A stretch of 64,000 bases of DNA. Origin: Aedes albopictus. Lineage: Eukaryota; Arthropoda; Insecta; Diptera; Culicidae. Numbering within the stretch: the first letter of the stretch is position 1; every line of letters starts with the position of its first letter. The position numbers and the translations under genes were made by a program. Below, one piece after another: positions 25,130-36,566 of the stretch. The stretch is from assembly GCF_035046485.1 (NCBI RefSeq), contig NC_085138.1, forward strand, positions 45,853,464-45,917,463, written 5' to 3'. The notes beneath the pieces were generated by a model, which was given only the letters and a program-made list of their open reading frames with translations, ran no database searches and was not told the DNA's origin.

Positions 25130-26105
25130 GAGTGTGTGGTGGCTCAGCAGCTCGAGAGCCAGAATCGCGCGCGTTTCGCTTTCGGTGCTTCGATTTTTTT
25201 CCGCCTTCGGATTTTTTTAGCACAGGTTTTAACTTGCATCTAGTTATTTAATTAGAGCATGTTTACTTTTGAAACAGTTTTCATAGAATTTGTATAGTTC
25301 ATCACTCGTAGGTTTTTTGTTGTTTTTGATAAGTAAACATATAGCATTCATCCGACGTGGGTGATCCATGGTTTTCTTCCCGTGTGAATTGATCAAGAGT
25401 TAGTCAGTTTTTTATGTTGTGTCGCGTCTTTTGTAGCAACACTGAACGATCACCTGCCTTGGGTGATCAGTTGTTTGCTTCTCATATGAAGTGAACAATA
25501 GTGCGTCAGCTTGCATGTTCGGTCGGGTCATTTGCAGTTAAATATTTGGCGAGTAGCTTCCGCAGTTCGATTTGAAATATTAAGTGACCACCTGACGTGG
25601 GTGATCGATTGTTTGCTTTCCGAGTGAAGCGAATAATAGCGTGTTAGATTGCATATTTTGTCGCGTCGTTTTCAGTAAATATTAAGCGACCACCCGATGT
25701 GGGTGGTCGATTGTTTGCTTTCCGCGTGAAGCAAACAAATGCGGCAACCAGCATAACACGAAGGTCATATTACTTATCAAAGTGAATCCAGACCCAACGA
25801 TACCTTTCCTACTAACAAACACTCCTTCCTGCAACCTTTGGTGGAGTCGCAGCGGTAAACGCGGTCCTTCACTTAACAAAGGTTGTTACTAATATTCCTT
25901 CCCTCTTCCAACCTGACTGCAAGGACGTGGCCGGCGCCGTTATTGTACCGTTAAAGAGAGTCTCTGAAGCGTGCACAGTGAGAATGTTGACCACTCCCAG
26001 TCAATTATTCAGTTGATTCATTGTGCAACTGTCATTGGTTCGGGTCAATCACGGAATAGCAACCATAGATGTGTGCAGTCAGTCTAAGCTAAGCTAAGCT
26101 AAGCT
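25130..26105 (+). mobile_element. Retroposon with 23-bp TSD and (TAAGC)n tail
   Basis: A 23-base sequence starting AAAAAATTTAAAA flanks the insert at 25107-25129 and 26106-26128, with one mismatch. The 3' end is a run of 'ctaag' pentamers directly against the TSD. The 5' half holds about four copies of a ~115-bp unit with 'gtgggtgatcgattgtttgctttccg', and the 3' half resembles the 58.6-59.0 kb copy. No ORF is present, so it is either a SINE-like element or an ORF-deleted LINE with repeated 5' units. Long TSD and microsatellite tail indicate target-primed reverse transcription. Confidence 0.78.
25330..25745 (+). repeat. ~115-bp tandem units in the retroposon 5' half
   Basis: 'Gacgtgggtgatc' or a close variant recurs at about 25354, 25452, 25595 and 25693, each followed by 'gtttgctttccg.gtgaagcgaa'. 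They resemble promoter monomers of some LINE 5' UTRs; that role is inference. Confidence 0.65.
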
Positions 26106-27720
26106 AAAAAATTTAAAATGTTGTTGTAATTTCAAACTAATCTCGAATTCCCGTTCATTTTATGATTCTAAAATATTTGCGCATTTATCCAGAACAAATT
26201 CGCAGAACATTGTTGATATACATCTAGCCAAAGAACTACAAAAAATCAGAAAACTACGAATTTTTCAGGAACTTCAAATATATGACTTCAAATTGATCTC
26301 AAAATTTTATACATTTTTAATTATAAAATATTTGCGTATTTTTTTCAAGACAAGTTTGCAAAACATTGTTGATAGTTTTCCCTCCAAAAAACTACAAAAA
26401 ATTAGAAAACTATTAATTTTTCAGGAAAAATATACAACTTTGTTATAACTTCAAACTAATATCGAATTCCCATACATTTTATGATTTTAAAATATTTGCG
26501 TATTTATCCAGAACAAGTTTGCAGAACATTGTTGATATAAATCTGGCAAAAGAACTACAAAAAAAATCAGGAAACTACGAATTTTTCAGGAAAAATATAC
26601 AATTTTGTTATTATTTCAAACTAATATCGAATTTCCATACATTTTAAGATTCAAAAATATTTGCGTATTTATCCACAACACGTTTGCAGAACGATATTGA
26701 TATAAATTAAGCTAGAACAACAAAAAAATCAGAAAACTATGAATTTTTCAGGAAAAAATACAATTTTGTTATAACTTCAACTTAATCTCAAATTCCCATT
26801 CATTTTATGATTTTAAAATATTTGCGTATTTATCTAGAACTTGTTTGCAGAACGTTATTGATATAAATCTGGCCAAAGAACTACAAAAAAAAATCAGAAT
26901 ACTACGAATTTTTCAGGAACAATATACAATTTTGTTATAACATCTTATTGATCTCAAAATCTTTATCCAAAGCAAATTTGCAGAACATTATTGAATTCTG
27001 GTGAAAGAACTACTAAGAAAACTAGAAATTTTTCAGGAAAAATATCAAATTTTGTTATAACTTCAAATTGATCTCAAAATCCCATACGTTTTATGATTTT
27101 TAAATAATTGCGTATTTATGCAAAACAAGTTGCTTAACATTGCTGATATAATTCTGCCCGACAAACCACAAAAAATACAGAAGACTACGATTTTTTTCTG
27201 GAAAAATTTGCTTTTGAATTAATAAACAAATTGATTTCAATATTCCATATATTTGCGTATTTATCTAAAATATATTTGCAGAGCATTGTTGATATTATTC
27301 GGACAAAAGCACTACAAAAAATCAGGAAACTACGAATATTTCCGGAAAATTTATAATTATGTAATAACAAAAGATTGATATAGTTCTGGTCAAAGAGCTA
27401 CAAAAACATGAAAAACTATGAATTTTTCAAAAAAAAAATATATATAATTTTATACGGAAAAATACGAATTTTTCGAGAAAAATATGCAATTTTGTCAAAT
27501 TGATCTCAATATTTCATACATTTATGATTAAAAAAATGCACGTTTTTTCGAAGCAAATTTGCAAACCACTGTTGATATTATGCTGGCCAAAGCACTACAA
27601 AAATTCAGAAAATTACATTTTTTTCCGATGACATACATTTTAATTATAACTTAAAATTGTTCTCAATATCCCATACATATTATGATTCCAAAATAGTTGC
27701 ACATTCATACAGAACACGTA
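26106..27720 (+). repeat. ~164-bp tandem repeat, left arm part 3
   Basis: About ten increasingly diverged units continue to the centre of the palindrome near 27720. Confidence 0.8.
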
Positions 27721-27724
27721 TTTT

Positions 27725-29100
27725 TGAAATTCGTAGTTTTCTGAACTTTTGGTAGCTTTTTGGAGAGAAAACCATCAACAATGTTCTGCAAACTTGTTTT
27801 GGATAAATACGTAAATATTTCAAAATTATGAAATGTATGAGATTTGAAGGTAAATTTGAATTTATAACAAAATCGTATATTTTTCCTGAAAAAATCGTAG
27901 TTTTCTGATTTTTTTGTAGTTTTTTGAAGGGAAAACTATCAAAAATGTTCTGCAAACTTGTTTTGAATAAATACGCAATTATTTTATAACCACAAAATGT
28001 ATGAAATTTTTAGATCAATTTGAAATAATATGAAAATTGTATGTTTTTCCTGAAAATTTCGTAGTTTTCTGAAATTTTGTAGTCCTTGGAGAGAAAACTA
28101 TCAAAAATATTCTACAAACTTGTTTTGGATAAAAACGAAAATATTTTAAAATCATAAAATGTATGGGAAGTTAAAAGCAATTTGAAATTATAACAAAATT
28201 GTATATTTTTAATGAGAAACTCGTAGTTTTCTAAATTTTGTTTAGTTCTTTGAACCTATTTATATCTTCAATGTTCTGCAACCTTGTTATGGATACAAAC
28301 ACAAATATTTTATAATCATAAAATGTATGGGATTCGGAAATCAATTTGAAGTTTTATGAAAACTGTATTCTTCTTGAAAAAATCGTAGTTTTATGATTTT
28401 TTGTAGTTCTTTGGCCAGATTTATATCAATAATGTTCTGCAAATTTGTTCTGGATTAATACGCAAATATTCTAACATCATAAAATGTATGGGAATTCGAG
28501 ATAAGTTTAAAATTATAACAAAACTGTATATTTTTCCTGAAAAATTCGTAGTTTTCTGATTTTTTGTAGTTTTTTGGCTAGATGTATAAAAAAATGTTCT
28601 GCAAATTTGTTCTGGATAAATACGCGTATATTTTAAAATCATAAAATATATGGGATTTCAAGATTAGTTTGAAATTATAACTAAATTGTATATTTTCTTG
28701 AAAAATTCGTAGTTTTCTGATTTTTTTGTAGTTATATGGCAGATTTATATCAGCAATGTTCTGCAAACTTATTCTGGAAACAAACAAAAATATTTTAAAA
28801 TCATAAAATGTCTAAGATTTTGAAATTAATAAGATGTTATAACAAAATTGTATATTTTTCCTGAAAAATTCGTAGTTTTCTGATTTTTTGTAGTTCTTTG
28901 GCTAGATGTATATCAACAATGTTCTGCAAATTTGTTCTGGGTAAATACGCAAATATTTTAAAATCATAAAATGTATGAGAATTCAAGATTAGTTTCGAAT
29001 TATGGCAAAATTGTATATTTTTCCTGAAAAATTCGTAGTTTTCTGATTTTTTTGTAGTTCTTTGAAGAGAAAAATATCAACAATGTTCTGAGAATTTCTT
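27725..29100 (-). repeat. ~164-bp tandem repeat, right arm (inverted)
   Basis: 'Aatgttctgc' recurs at about 27779, 27943, 28107, 28270, 28430, 28592, 28756, 28918 and 29080, so nine units. The arm is uninterrupted and shorter than the left. Confidence 0.85.
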
Positions 29101-29588
29101 CCTTAAGTATATGCGCACATTTTAAAATAAAAAAATACGTTGGTCATCGCGACAAATTTAAAGTTACAAAAGAAAATATGGTTTTCTCTGTATTATACGT
29201 AATTTTGTGAATATATTGCAGTGCTTTGAGTGATAAATAATCACTTAAATCACTTTGATAGCTTTATTACACTCGTGTGGGCTATTCACCATCAAAAAAT
29301 TATGTGGTCATCGCGATAAATTTAAAGTTCTGCGTGAACATAAAAATCTTACGAAATTTATAACGACTTGCTCCGGGTTTTTTAGTACCAGAAATTAGAA
29401 TTTTGATCAGAGAAAAAATTCAAAACATGTATACTCATCCAGAGATCCTAAAAAATTCATTGCTAAAAAAATTTTTGAAATCGGATTTGTAACGGCCGAG
29501 ATATATAAGGTTGAAATTAGCGTTCCAACTTTTTTCGAGGCATAGACGTACGTGTAAGTGAAAAATAGCATCGACGCAGGAGTGTTAA

Positions 29589-30590
29589 CTAATCCGATGA
29601 GTTTGACGATTTTGCCTAATTGTTTGGGTTATTTTTCAGCAAATTCATTTATTATTTATCATCCTCCCCCTTGACGAGTCAACGAGCAAAGTGAAAATGA
29701 GATTTGTTCCGGCCTTATTGTCACGTAAAAAATCATAAATAAAAATAAAAAATGAATTTCTACCTTGAAAATATAACATTGCCTAATTGACCCCACAACA
29801 CCCTAAAATTCCAACATTTTAATAACTTTTTGTATGTAACGTTACTCAATGGGATTGGGGCGATGGTATCCCAGCGAAATAATCATTAAAATCATAACAA
29901 ATGTCGTAAAATAACAGAAATTCAATTTTAGGGGGAACTGGGGTAAAATGGGTTCTATAACTCGCTTCAGAGTAGTTGCCCGTACATGAATCATCCACCA
30001 ACCAATTATTGAGAAAATTTGCTTTCGAATAAGCCATTGATGATCACATAGTGTCTTGTATTAAGAAAGTTATTAATTTTTTCCACCTTTGGGCTTGATT
30101 TTGCCCAATGTGCAACGGTTGACAGCACCCTCTCAGAATCGAATGAAACTTGGTGGACATAAACAATAGGTGTTTCTAAGCAACTTTGCATACTTTGTTT
30201 TTCGAAATTTTTCAAGAGTAACTTTTGAAGGGGGGCTAATTTTTTTCATTGATTTTTTTTAAAATCGATGTAACTCAAAAATGACAAGAGCTACAAAAAA
30301 GTGTTGTATGGCGAAGTATCGTGAAATTCTATGAAGTTTTTTAGAAAAATATAAAAAAAATATAAAACTACTTCCTACACTGAAAAAAAAGGATTTAAAA
30401 ATTAAAATCAATGTTGCAAAAACCCTATGTTTTTAAATCAATGATTTTTTTTCTGGAGAAAGGTACTTCAATTACCTACATTTTCTTCGAACAATATTTA
30501 AGGAAAAAAAGTTTTTCTAAAAAAACTTTTTTTTTGTATCTACATTGAGTGAATATTTGTCAGTGTGTTTCGTTCCAACATAGCCATAAA
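29589..30590. other. Unassigned A+T-rich sequence
   Basis: No supported gene or repeat structure was found. Confidence 0.35.
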
Positions 30591-30592
30591 TA

Positions 30593-31034
30593 CACTGAAC
30601 GGCGGCTTGCGGTGAAAATTACTATTATGAGTGTCAATTTAAATACACAACGCCACTAAATTTGTGCAGACTGAGTTTCGTTTCAATTCAACAGAATTAT
30701 GTTTTCAATTTTACCATGGACTCGATTTTCAATTAAAAAAAAGTTTCTATTGGCAACCGGATTCGAACCAAGAACCTTGACATCACCAGGCTCGCACGCT
30801 ACCACTCGGCTATCGAACCGGTTGGTGTGAGAAGAAATAAAACGCACAGAAGAAGCGTTGGTTGGTCGATGATCATGTTTTGCCATGGTAAATTTAAAAA
30901 CATTTTTATGCTTGTCATTACTGCAAGCCGCCTTTCAGTGAAAGTTTCATTGGTTTCTGAGGATAATTTAGTGGCGTTGTGCATTGAAATTGACCCTCAG
31001 AATAATAGTTTTCACCGCAAGCCGCCGTTCAGTG
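30593..31034. mobile_element. TA-flanked MITE carrying a tRNA-like segment
   Basis: TIRs of about 70 bp start CACTGAACGGCGGCTTGCGG, with TA directly outside (30591-30592 and 31035-31036). The interior holds a tRNA-like sequence on the minus strand at 30752-30822. No transposase is present. Confidence 0.8.
30752..30822 (-). other. tRNA-like segment (A and B box) inside a MITE
   Basis: Minus-strand TAGCCGAGTGGTAGCG (A-box/D-arm-like) and GGTTCGAATCC (perfect B box) are spaced about as in a tRNA, followed by GGTTGCC. Acceptor pairing and the anticodon arm do not fold cleanly, so I do not call a functional tRNA. Confidence 0.6.
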
Positions 31035-31036
31035 TA

Positions 31037-32130
31037 TGGATGTATCAACTTTAAAAATCTAACATTTATCTGGACTAACATTTGAAAAGGGCGTACATTT
31101 TTTCTAATTTTTATATTGATGTAACTTAAAATTATAATATACAGTGTCAAACAAATGGGGGCCTATATGAATTAGTGTATAAAAATAGCGTAAACCCAGT
31201 GTGAAAACCTTTGACAACCACTGTTCTAGGATGTATTGTTTCAATTGATAACGCCCGAACGAGGAGGGAAGACGACGTGATAATTCAATATACAAAACAT
31301 TATTGAAGACACCGATCGAACACTGGCTACCCTGCACCGCCGTGGCAGCCGTCTTCTTCGATTGGAGCCGTCTATTTTTGCATCCCTCCGGCGGCGGGCA
31401 ATCAATCCGACCGACAGACGGTGGCGATAAAAATATAAACTGCAATTGCAATTTGTGGCACACGGCTGGCTGATCCTCGGATTCATGAGGGGGCTTGCGG
31501 TGAGGCGAAAAATAAAAAAAAAATAGGAAGGATTTCCTACAGCCGCCAATAATAATCTTCTTCTAGGATGGTTCGACTTTATACGAATCCGATCGGGCGA
31601 GAAATCGAAATGGTGCAAAAATACAGACGCAAAACTTGATGGCTTTGTCTGCTTATCAAATTTCACCGGCGATGGAAAGTTTCTGGAATGATTGACTGCC
31701 GCAAATACCCCGGGCAGGATTATGGCAAAGTGAGATTAAGGTTTTTTTTAAATAAAATTGAACGAATATTTAAAGTGGGTTCTTACCACATCTTGGAAAA
31801 ACGTCAATTCTTGCATCTCATCTCATAAATAATGCGCGAATCTTCCGGCGATTGGTGAATTATCTTAGTACGGCGGCGGTGTCGACTGCGGCACGTGCAG
31901 CTTCACCGTATGGAGAATTATTTTGATTTTTATTTCTACATTTGAATTCACTAGAGCTGCCACGTTAAACTTGCCAAAATGTGGTTTAACCCTTTGGAGC
32001 CGGAAGGGTCATATATGACCCCAACATAGAAACGGCAGTATAAATTCACCCACTCAAAACAGAATACTGTCTTCATCAAAGTTGTTGCAAATTGAGTCCT
32101 CTATTGGGGAAAAATGGGAATATTTGTAGC
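31037..32130. other. Unassigned, partly G+C-richer sequence
   Basis: The stretch 31250-31700 is less A+T-rich than its surroundings and has a 141-codon minus-strand frame (31241-31666) rich in Arg, Ser and Pro. No domain is recognisable, so I do not call a gene. The rest shows nothing. Confidence 0.3.
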
Positions 32131-32838
32131 TGGGACTTCATTGATAACCTAGAACATCCTGAACAACATGAAATTTGGAAAAAAACGAAACAATTGACAT
32201 AGCAGTTGTTCTGAAAGCTGAACTGGGATGCGGGCAACGTTTATATGTATTCATTTAGCCTTCGTCAAGAATATCAAAAGGTGTTTTATATGCTGGGATG
32301 TTTTAGGTGTTCCAAACTGTCCTATAGTGAAGTCCTTCAAATCTACAAGAACAATTGTATGTATTTTTGCCACACATAATAGCATTGCATAACCTACTGG
32401 GATTCGTGAAGCTCTTGACATCTACAATGTCATTTATAGACACTATAGGGATATTTCAGGTCAGCCAAACTACCTTGGAGTTCAGAACTTCCGGTATACA
32501 CTCGTATCAGTAGCCATGTCTGTTATACTGAGTAACGTTACATAATCAACCGCAGTTACGGGAGCAATCTGAAGTCTACTAGCTTGTTATAAACCTTTGG
32601 GACATTCAGGAACATCTATACTGTTCTATAATGAAGTCCTTCAAATCTTCAAGAATAACTTTATGTGTTTTCGCCATAAATAATAGTATTGCATAATCTG
32701 CTGGGATCCGCGAAGCCCTTGAAATCCCAAATGTCATTTAGAGACACTACAGGGATATTCCAGGTCAGCCAAACTACCTTGGAGTTCAGGACTTCAGGAC
32801 TACACTCGTAACAACAGCCATGTCTGCTATAATTAGTA

Positions 32839-33408
32839 CACCGACAGAAAAGCGTTCACATTGAAACTAAAATAACGTTTGTTGAATTTACACATTGAAA
32901 TTATTTTGAAAATATGTGATGTCTTATAGTGTCGAACAGATTTGCTCTTGTGGAAATTGACATATTTCTACTTTGTTTTTAAGTCAATTTAACTGACCGA
33001 TCCCTCGGCAGCGAATAGGATTGTAAAAACCACAATATTGAACATGAATTCAAGCAGAGTATTTTGATGCAAATGTTTTACTGGTGAATCGGTCACTTCT
33101 GTCAAACCAAACAGAATGTTTGAAAACAATCCAGAGAAAAAACGAGCATGTTGTTTTCCAATGAATATATTATTGAAAGTAAAAGAAAACTATTGTTGAA
33201 ACTACCATAATATGATAATTTTATAGATGTCAAGCTTGACAACCCACGTCAAAAGCCTGAAACTCTTGTTATTTCAATCAGATTTCCGATTGAGGAACAA
33301 TAATACAGGATTGTAAAAACAATCATACATTCTCATTGCGGCCAAAACAATGTCAAATTTCTTTTGACTTTACGTCGAATATGGGCTGACCGTAGATTCT
33401 TCTGCGTG
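32839..33408. mobile_element. TA-flanked MITE in the 303-bp satellite
   Basis: The left end CACCGACAGAAAAGCG and the inverted right end CACGCAGAAGAATC are imperfect TIRs flanked by TA. The preceding satellite unit shows the uninterrupted site (agTAacgtta near 32531). It is non-coding. Confidence 0.65.
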
Positions 33409-33588
33409 TAATGTTGCATATTTATTCGTGGTTACTGGACCAATTTGAAGTGTTCTTTTTCATTTTTCATCTTTGGGTTACTCAGGTTCGTCCAAACTGT
33501 TCTATTATGAAGTCCTTCAAAAAAAAACTTTATGTGTACAAAAAAAACTTTATGTGTTTTCACCATAAATAATAGCATAGCATAATCT

Positions 33589-33805
33589 CAGGGCCGGATC
33601 TAAGGGGGGGCCGGGGGGGCCCGGGCCCCGGGCCCCCACATTTTAGGGGCCCCTACAAAACCATTTTTGGTTGCAAACATTAGCTTTATTTTTCATATTG
33701 CTCAAGTACTGTTCGAAAATAAGGAAAAACAGTTTTGGTCATCTCTCCGAGGGGCCTCCACATCTGCGCGGGCCCCGGGCCCCCACAATCCTTAATCCGG
33801 GCCTG
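33589..33805. mobile_element. hAT-like MITE, very G/C-rich, TSD CATAATCT
   Basis: The termini CAGGGCCGGATCTAAGG and inverted CAGGCCCGGATTAAGG are flanked by CATAATCT on both sides (33581-33588 and 33806-33813). CAGGG-type ends with an 8-bp TSD are typical of hAT. The interior has long G and C runs. Confidence 0.85.
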
Positions 33806-35101
33806 CATAATCTGCTGAAATCCGTGAAGCTCTTGAAATATCAAATGTCATTGAGAGACACTATGGGAATATAAAAGACACGGACAACGTCTTCAGCTTT
33901 CGGCTGTACAGACTGTTTTAACCTTCACGTACCCGATCCACATCTCATTTTCAAAATGCTGGCATTTCGTCAATTTTCATCCAAGTTTTTTGAAGTCGTC
34001 CTCAATCGATCATAAATTGGTGCAAGTTTGTTACACCCAAGTGGCCATGCAATATCCGGAACCATTTCGGAGATATTCCGGATTGTACTGGGGTCAGGAA
34101 AGGTGCCGAAATGGCTAAAAATGAATATTTCGTGTGTTATTGTGTTTGAACCATAGATTTTCAGCGGAATTTTCATTGCGAACAATAAAACACAACTGCG
34201 ATAATCAGATTTGAAAAAGTTGACCCATCTGGACCACCGTGGCAGGTTCCGCGGGGGCCTCATTGGGAACACTTCTGGTTTTCATCCAAAACATGTCGTG
34301 CGACATATCAAACTTCATGATTTCGAATGACTAAGTCAGAAACGATACCCTGGAGTCTGTATCAACTAATATGGCCAACCCGGAACATCTAGCATAAAGG
34401 GTGAGTCGATAATTATTGTGCCATTTTCAAACTAACGTAACTTTTTTCCTACTTCACCAAAATCTACCAAATTTTGCACAGTTTCTCCTTATAGTCTATT
34501 GTTTACATATAATGAATTGAGAAGTTATCAGTGAGATTCCGGTCGATATAGAATAAATTTAGTTAACAGTTCTAAAAAAGATGTACAATCACATGTTAAA
34601 ATAAAAAATTATGGTATCGCGCCTTGGAACAATTAATGATTATACATTATCGGATCATCTTAATGTTCGTCAATAGGCTTCAGGAACGGTTGTTAGTGAA
34701 ACATAAGCTTAGAGCTGGGTGAAAACCAGGCACGATGCACATAAACAAACTAGACAGCTTCAATTATTTGTTTCAAGTGGAGCCTGAACATGTCCACAAG
34801 GAGGACGTTAATTGAAAATGTCGTGAGTTTCACTAAAACGCATTCTAAATTTGAAACTATACCAAAAAGTTGAAATACATACATATACTAAACTACTGTA
34901 GAAATTAGTTTCATTTCGTTAACTGTAGACAATTTGCGAATCAGTTGAATAATAATTTTTTTCAGACTCTAGTTTAATTTTAAAAACACTTCACTAATAC
35001 TTTACTTTTGCAAAAGAAAATAAAAAATGAATAACTCTTTTAAAGAAAAACTAGAAAGGACGAGCAAATTCCTTTTAATTCTACTACTGTGCTTATCTTC
35101 G

Positions 35102-35148
35102 GACAGATAGGCCTATTTCGTCTGTGACTTACAGACTTCTTCAGTGTC
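35102..35148 (-). ncRNA. Candidate hammerhead ribozyme, left Penelope copy
   Basis: This is the inverted counterpart of the candidate at 38332-38378, with the same core, stems and one extra A. It is preserved without change in both copies. Confidence 0.55.
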
Positions 35149-35410
35149 AAGTGCTCGACTGAAGAAAACCTCGCATTCGTTGTGGTATTTATACTAAGAG
35201 TGTATGTGTAGGTACGTGTGTGGGTAAAAGTGTAGGTATAAAAATGTAGGTACAAAATTGTAGGTACATATTTGTAAAAAAGGGGGTGTATCTGCCTGTT
35301 AGAAAACAGGGTGTCAATAAGATACCTAAAGCTAGGAAAATTCCTACCGATTTGGTAGGTAGTCAATTGGTGTTTGTTGTGTTATTTTTTCCTGCCGATT
35401 TGGTAGGTAG

Positions 35411-36552
35411 TCAATTTGTGTTTTGTGTATTGTGTAATGTTTTGTGTGTGTTAGGTAAAAATTTAAACAGCCACGTGTACCCATTGCCCTGATCCTTGTT
35501 AAGTAGTTTTTTATTGTTTTGTTTGTAAATTTCTAAACTTTCTGCAACATCTAGTTTCCATGGGTTTGTAATGTGTCGTAAGAGTTTAATATTTGAAGTA
35601 TTCATAAAATGTCCTTCATTGAAAATATGTTCAGCAACTTTAGATTTAAAATGATGAATGAGTCCCTTGTCTGTGTCTTTGTGTGCTTTTGATACTTCCG
35701 TTATGTGTTCTTTGAATCGTGTGTTGAGTGTGCGTTTTGTTTGTCCTATGTATATTTTGTCACAGTGATTACATGTTACTTTGTAAACACCAGATTTTGT
35801 TAAGTTGTCCAACGGGTCTTTCGTAGATCCTAAGAGAGTTTGAAGTTGGTTAGCTTTGCTTGTGAAAACTAATTCAAAACCAAACTTTCTGAGAATTGGT
35901 CGGAGTTTTTTGGTGTCATTGTTGTAGTTCACAGTTATCCGTTTAAGTGTAGGTTCTGTCCGTGTCAGTGTAGTCAAAGAACGTCTGTATTGTTGTTGTG
36001 TCTTTTTGTTGATGATCTGTTGTATTGTTTGTTTTGTGTAACCGTTCAACTGTGCTGTTTCGAAAATGTAATTAAGTTCTTTCGTTTTTCCTGTTTCACT
36101 AAGTGGAAGTGTCTGCATTCGGTGTATCATGTGATTGTAGGATGCAATTTTGTGTTGATGTGAGTGATTTGATGAATTTGGAATAGTGCGTTGAGTGTGT
36201 GTCGGTTTTCTGTAAATTTCGAAGGAAAGTGTTGATTCTTGTTTTACGATGAGTATGTCCAAAAATGGTAGTTGGTTGTTCTGTTCAATTTCACAAGTGA
36301 ATTCGATGTTTTTGTGTGCATTATTGATATTGTTCAAGATTTCAGGTAAAAGATGTTTCTTAACAATGCTAAACACGTCGTCAACGTATCTCCACCAGAC
36401 TTCAGGAAGCTGTTTGTTGTTTTCTAAGCGTTTTTCCAAATTTGCCATAAAAATTTCACTTAAAAATGGAGAAAGTGGATTGCCCATGGGGGCACCATTA
36501 AGTTGTTTGTAGGTTTCATTTCTGAACGAAAAATAATTTTCTTCCATACAAA
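35411..36552 (-). CDS. Penelope RT/GIY-YIG polyprotein, left copy, N-terminus missing
   Basis: The Penelope frame starts at LCMEENYF and continues open to the stop at 35411-35413. The reading frame itself extends a few codons further, to 36592, through junction sequence. It keeps RT motif B (APMG, here with NPLSPF), the catalytic YVDD, the linker and the GIY-YIG nuclease, but lacks the RT fingers and motif A. It therefore cannot form a working RT. Compared with the right copy the visible differences are few, for example Asn for Lys after APMG. Confidence 0.85.
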
Positions 36553-36566
36553 GTTCTAACCCTTCA

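Larger units (their letters stand above)
19743..29584. mobile_element. Giant TTAA-flanked foldback element with satellite arms
   Basis: The outermost 480 bases (about 19755-20215) reappear inverted at about 29090-29545. Inside them both arms consist of a ~164-bp tandem repeat, forward up to about 27715 and inverted from about 27725. The tips CACTCAAACGCCGATGC and CACTCCTGCGTCGATGC are flanked by TTAA (19739-19742 and 29585-29588). TTAA duplication is typical of piggyBac-type transposases. The right arm has extra bases just inside the tip. Drosophila Foldback (FB) elements have comparable repeat-built TIRs, but I do not recognise this one. No transposase is encoded. Two later insertions (21335-24851 and 25130-26105) lie in the left arm. 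Confidence 0.75.
34963..36555 (-). mobile_element. Penelope-like element, left copy (5'-truncated)
   Basis: On the minus strand this copy runs from within the RT to the 3' end. It is almost identical to the right copy, with matching positions summing to 73480. Its 5' limit lies inside the RT coding region. The two copies meet head-to-head through a ~14-base filler near 36553-36566. Confidence 0.85.

Noticed and set aside
20313..28787. Many 60-120-codon Lys/Ile-rich frames at regular spacing, which might look like a protein repeat family
   Set aside because: They follow the 164-bp satellite, shift frame between units and are interrupted by stops.
30752..30822. Functional tRNA gene on the minus strand
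   Set aside because: The boxes are present, but acceptor pairing and the anticodon arm do not fold convincingly, and it lies inside a MITE.
31241..31666. 141-codon minus-strand reading frame in a G+C-richer patch
   Set aside because: It is low-complexity Arg/Ser/Pro-rich, has no domain or splice support, and overlaps another long frame on the same strand.
32150..33870. CRISPR-like direct repeats
   Set aside because: The repeats are 303 bp without short constant repeats and unique spacers, and the context is eukaryotic.
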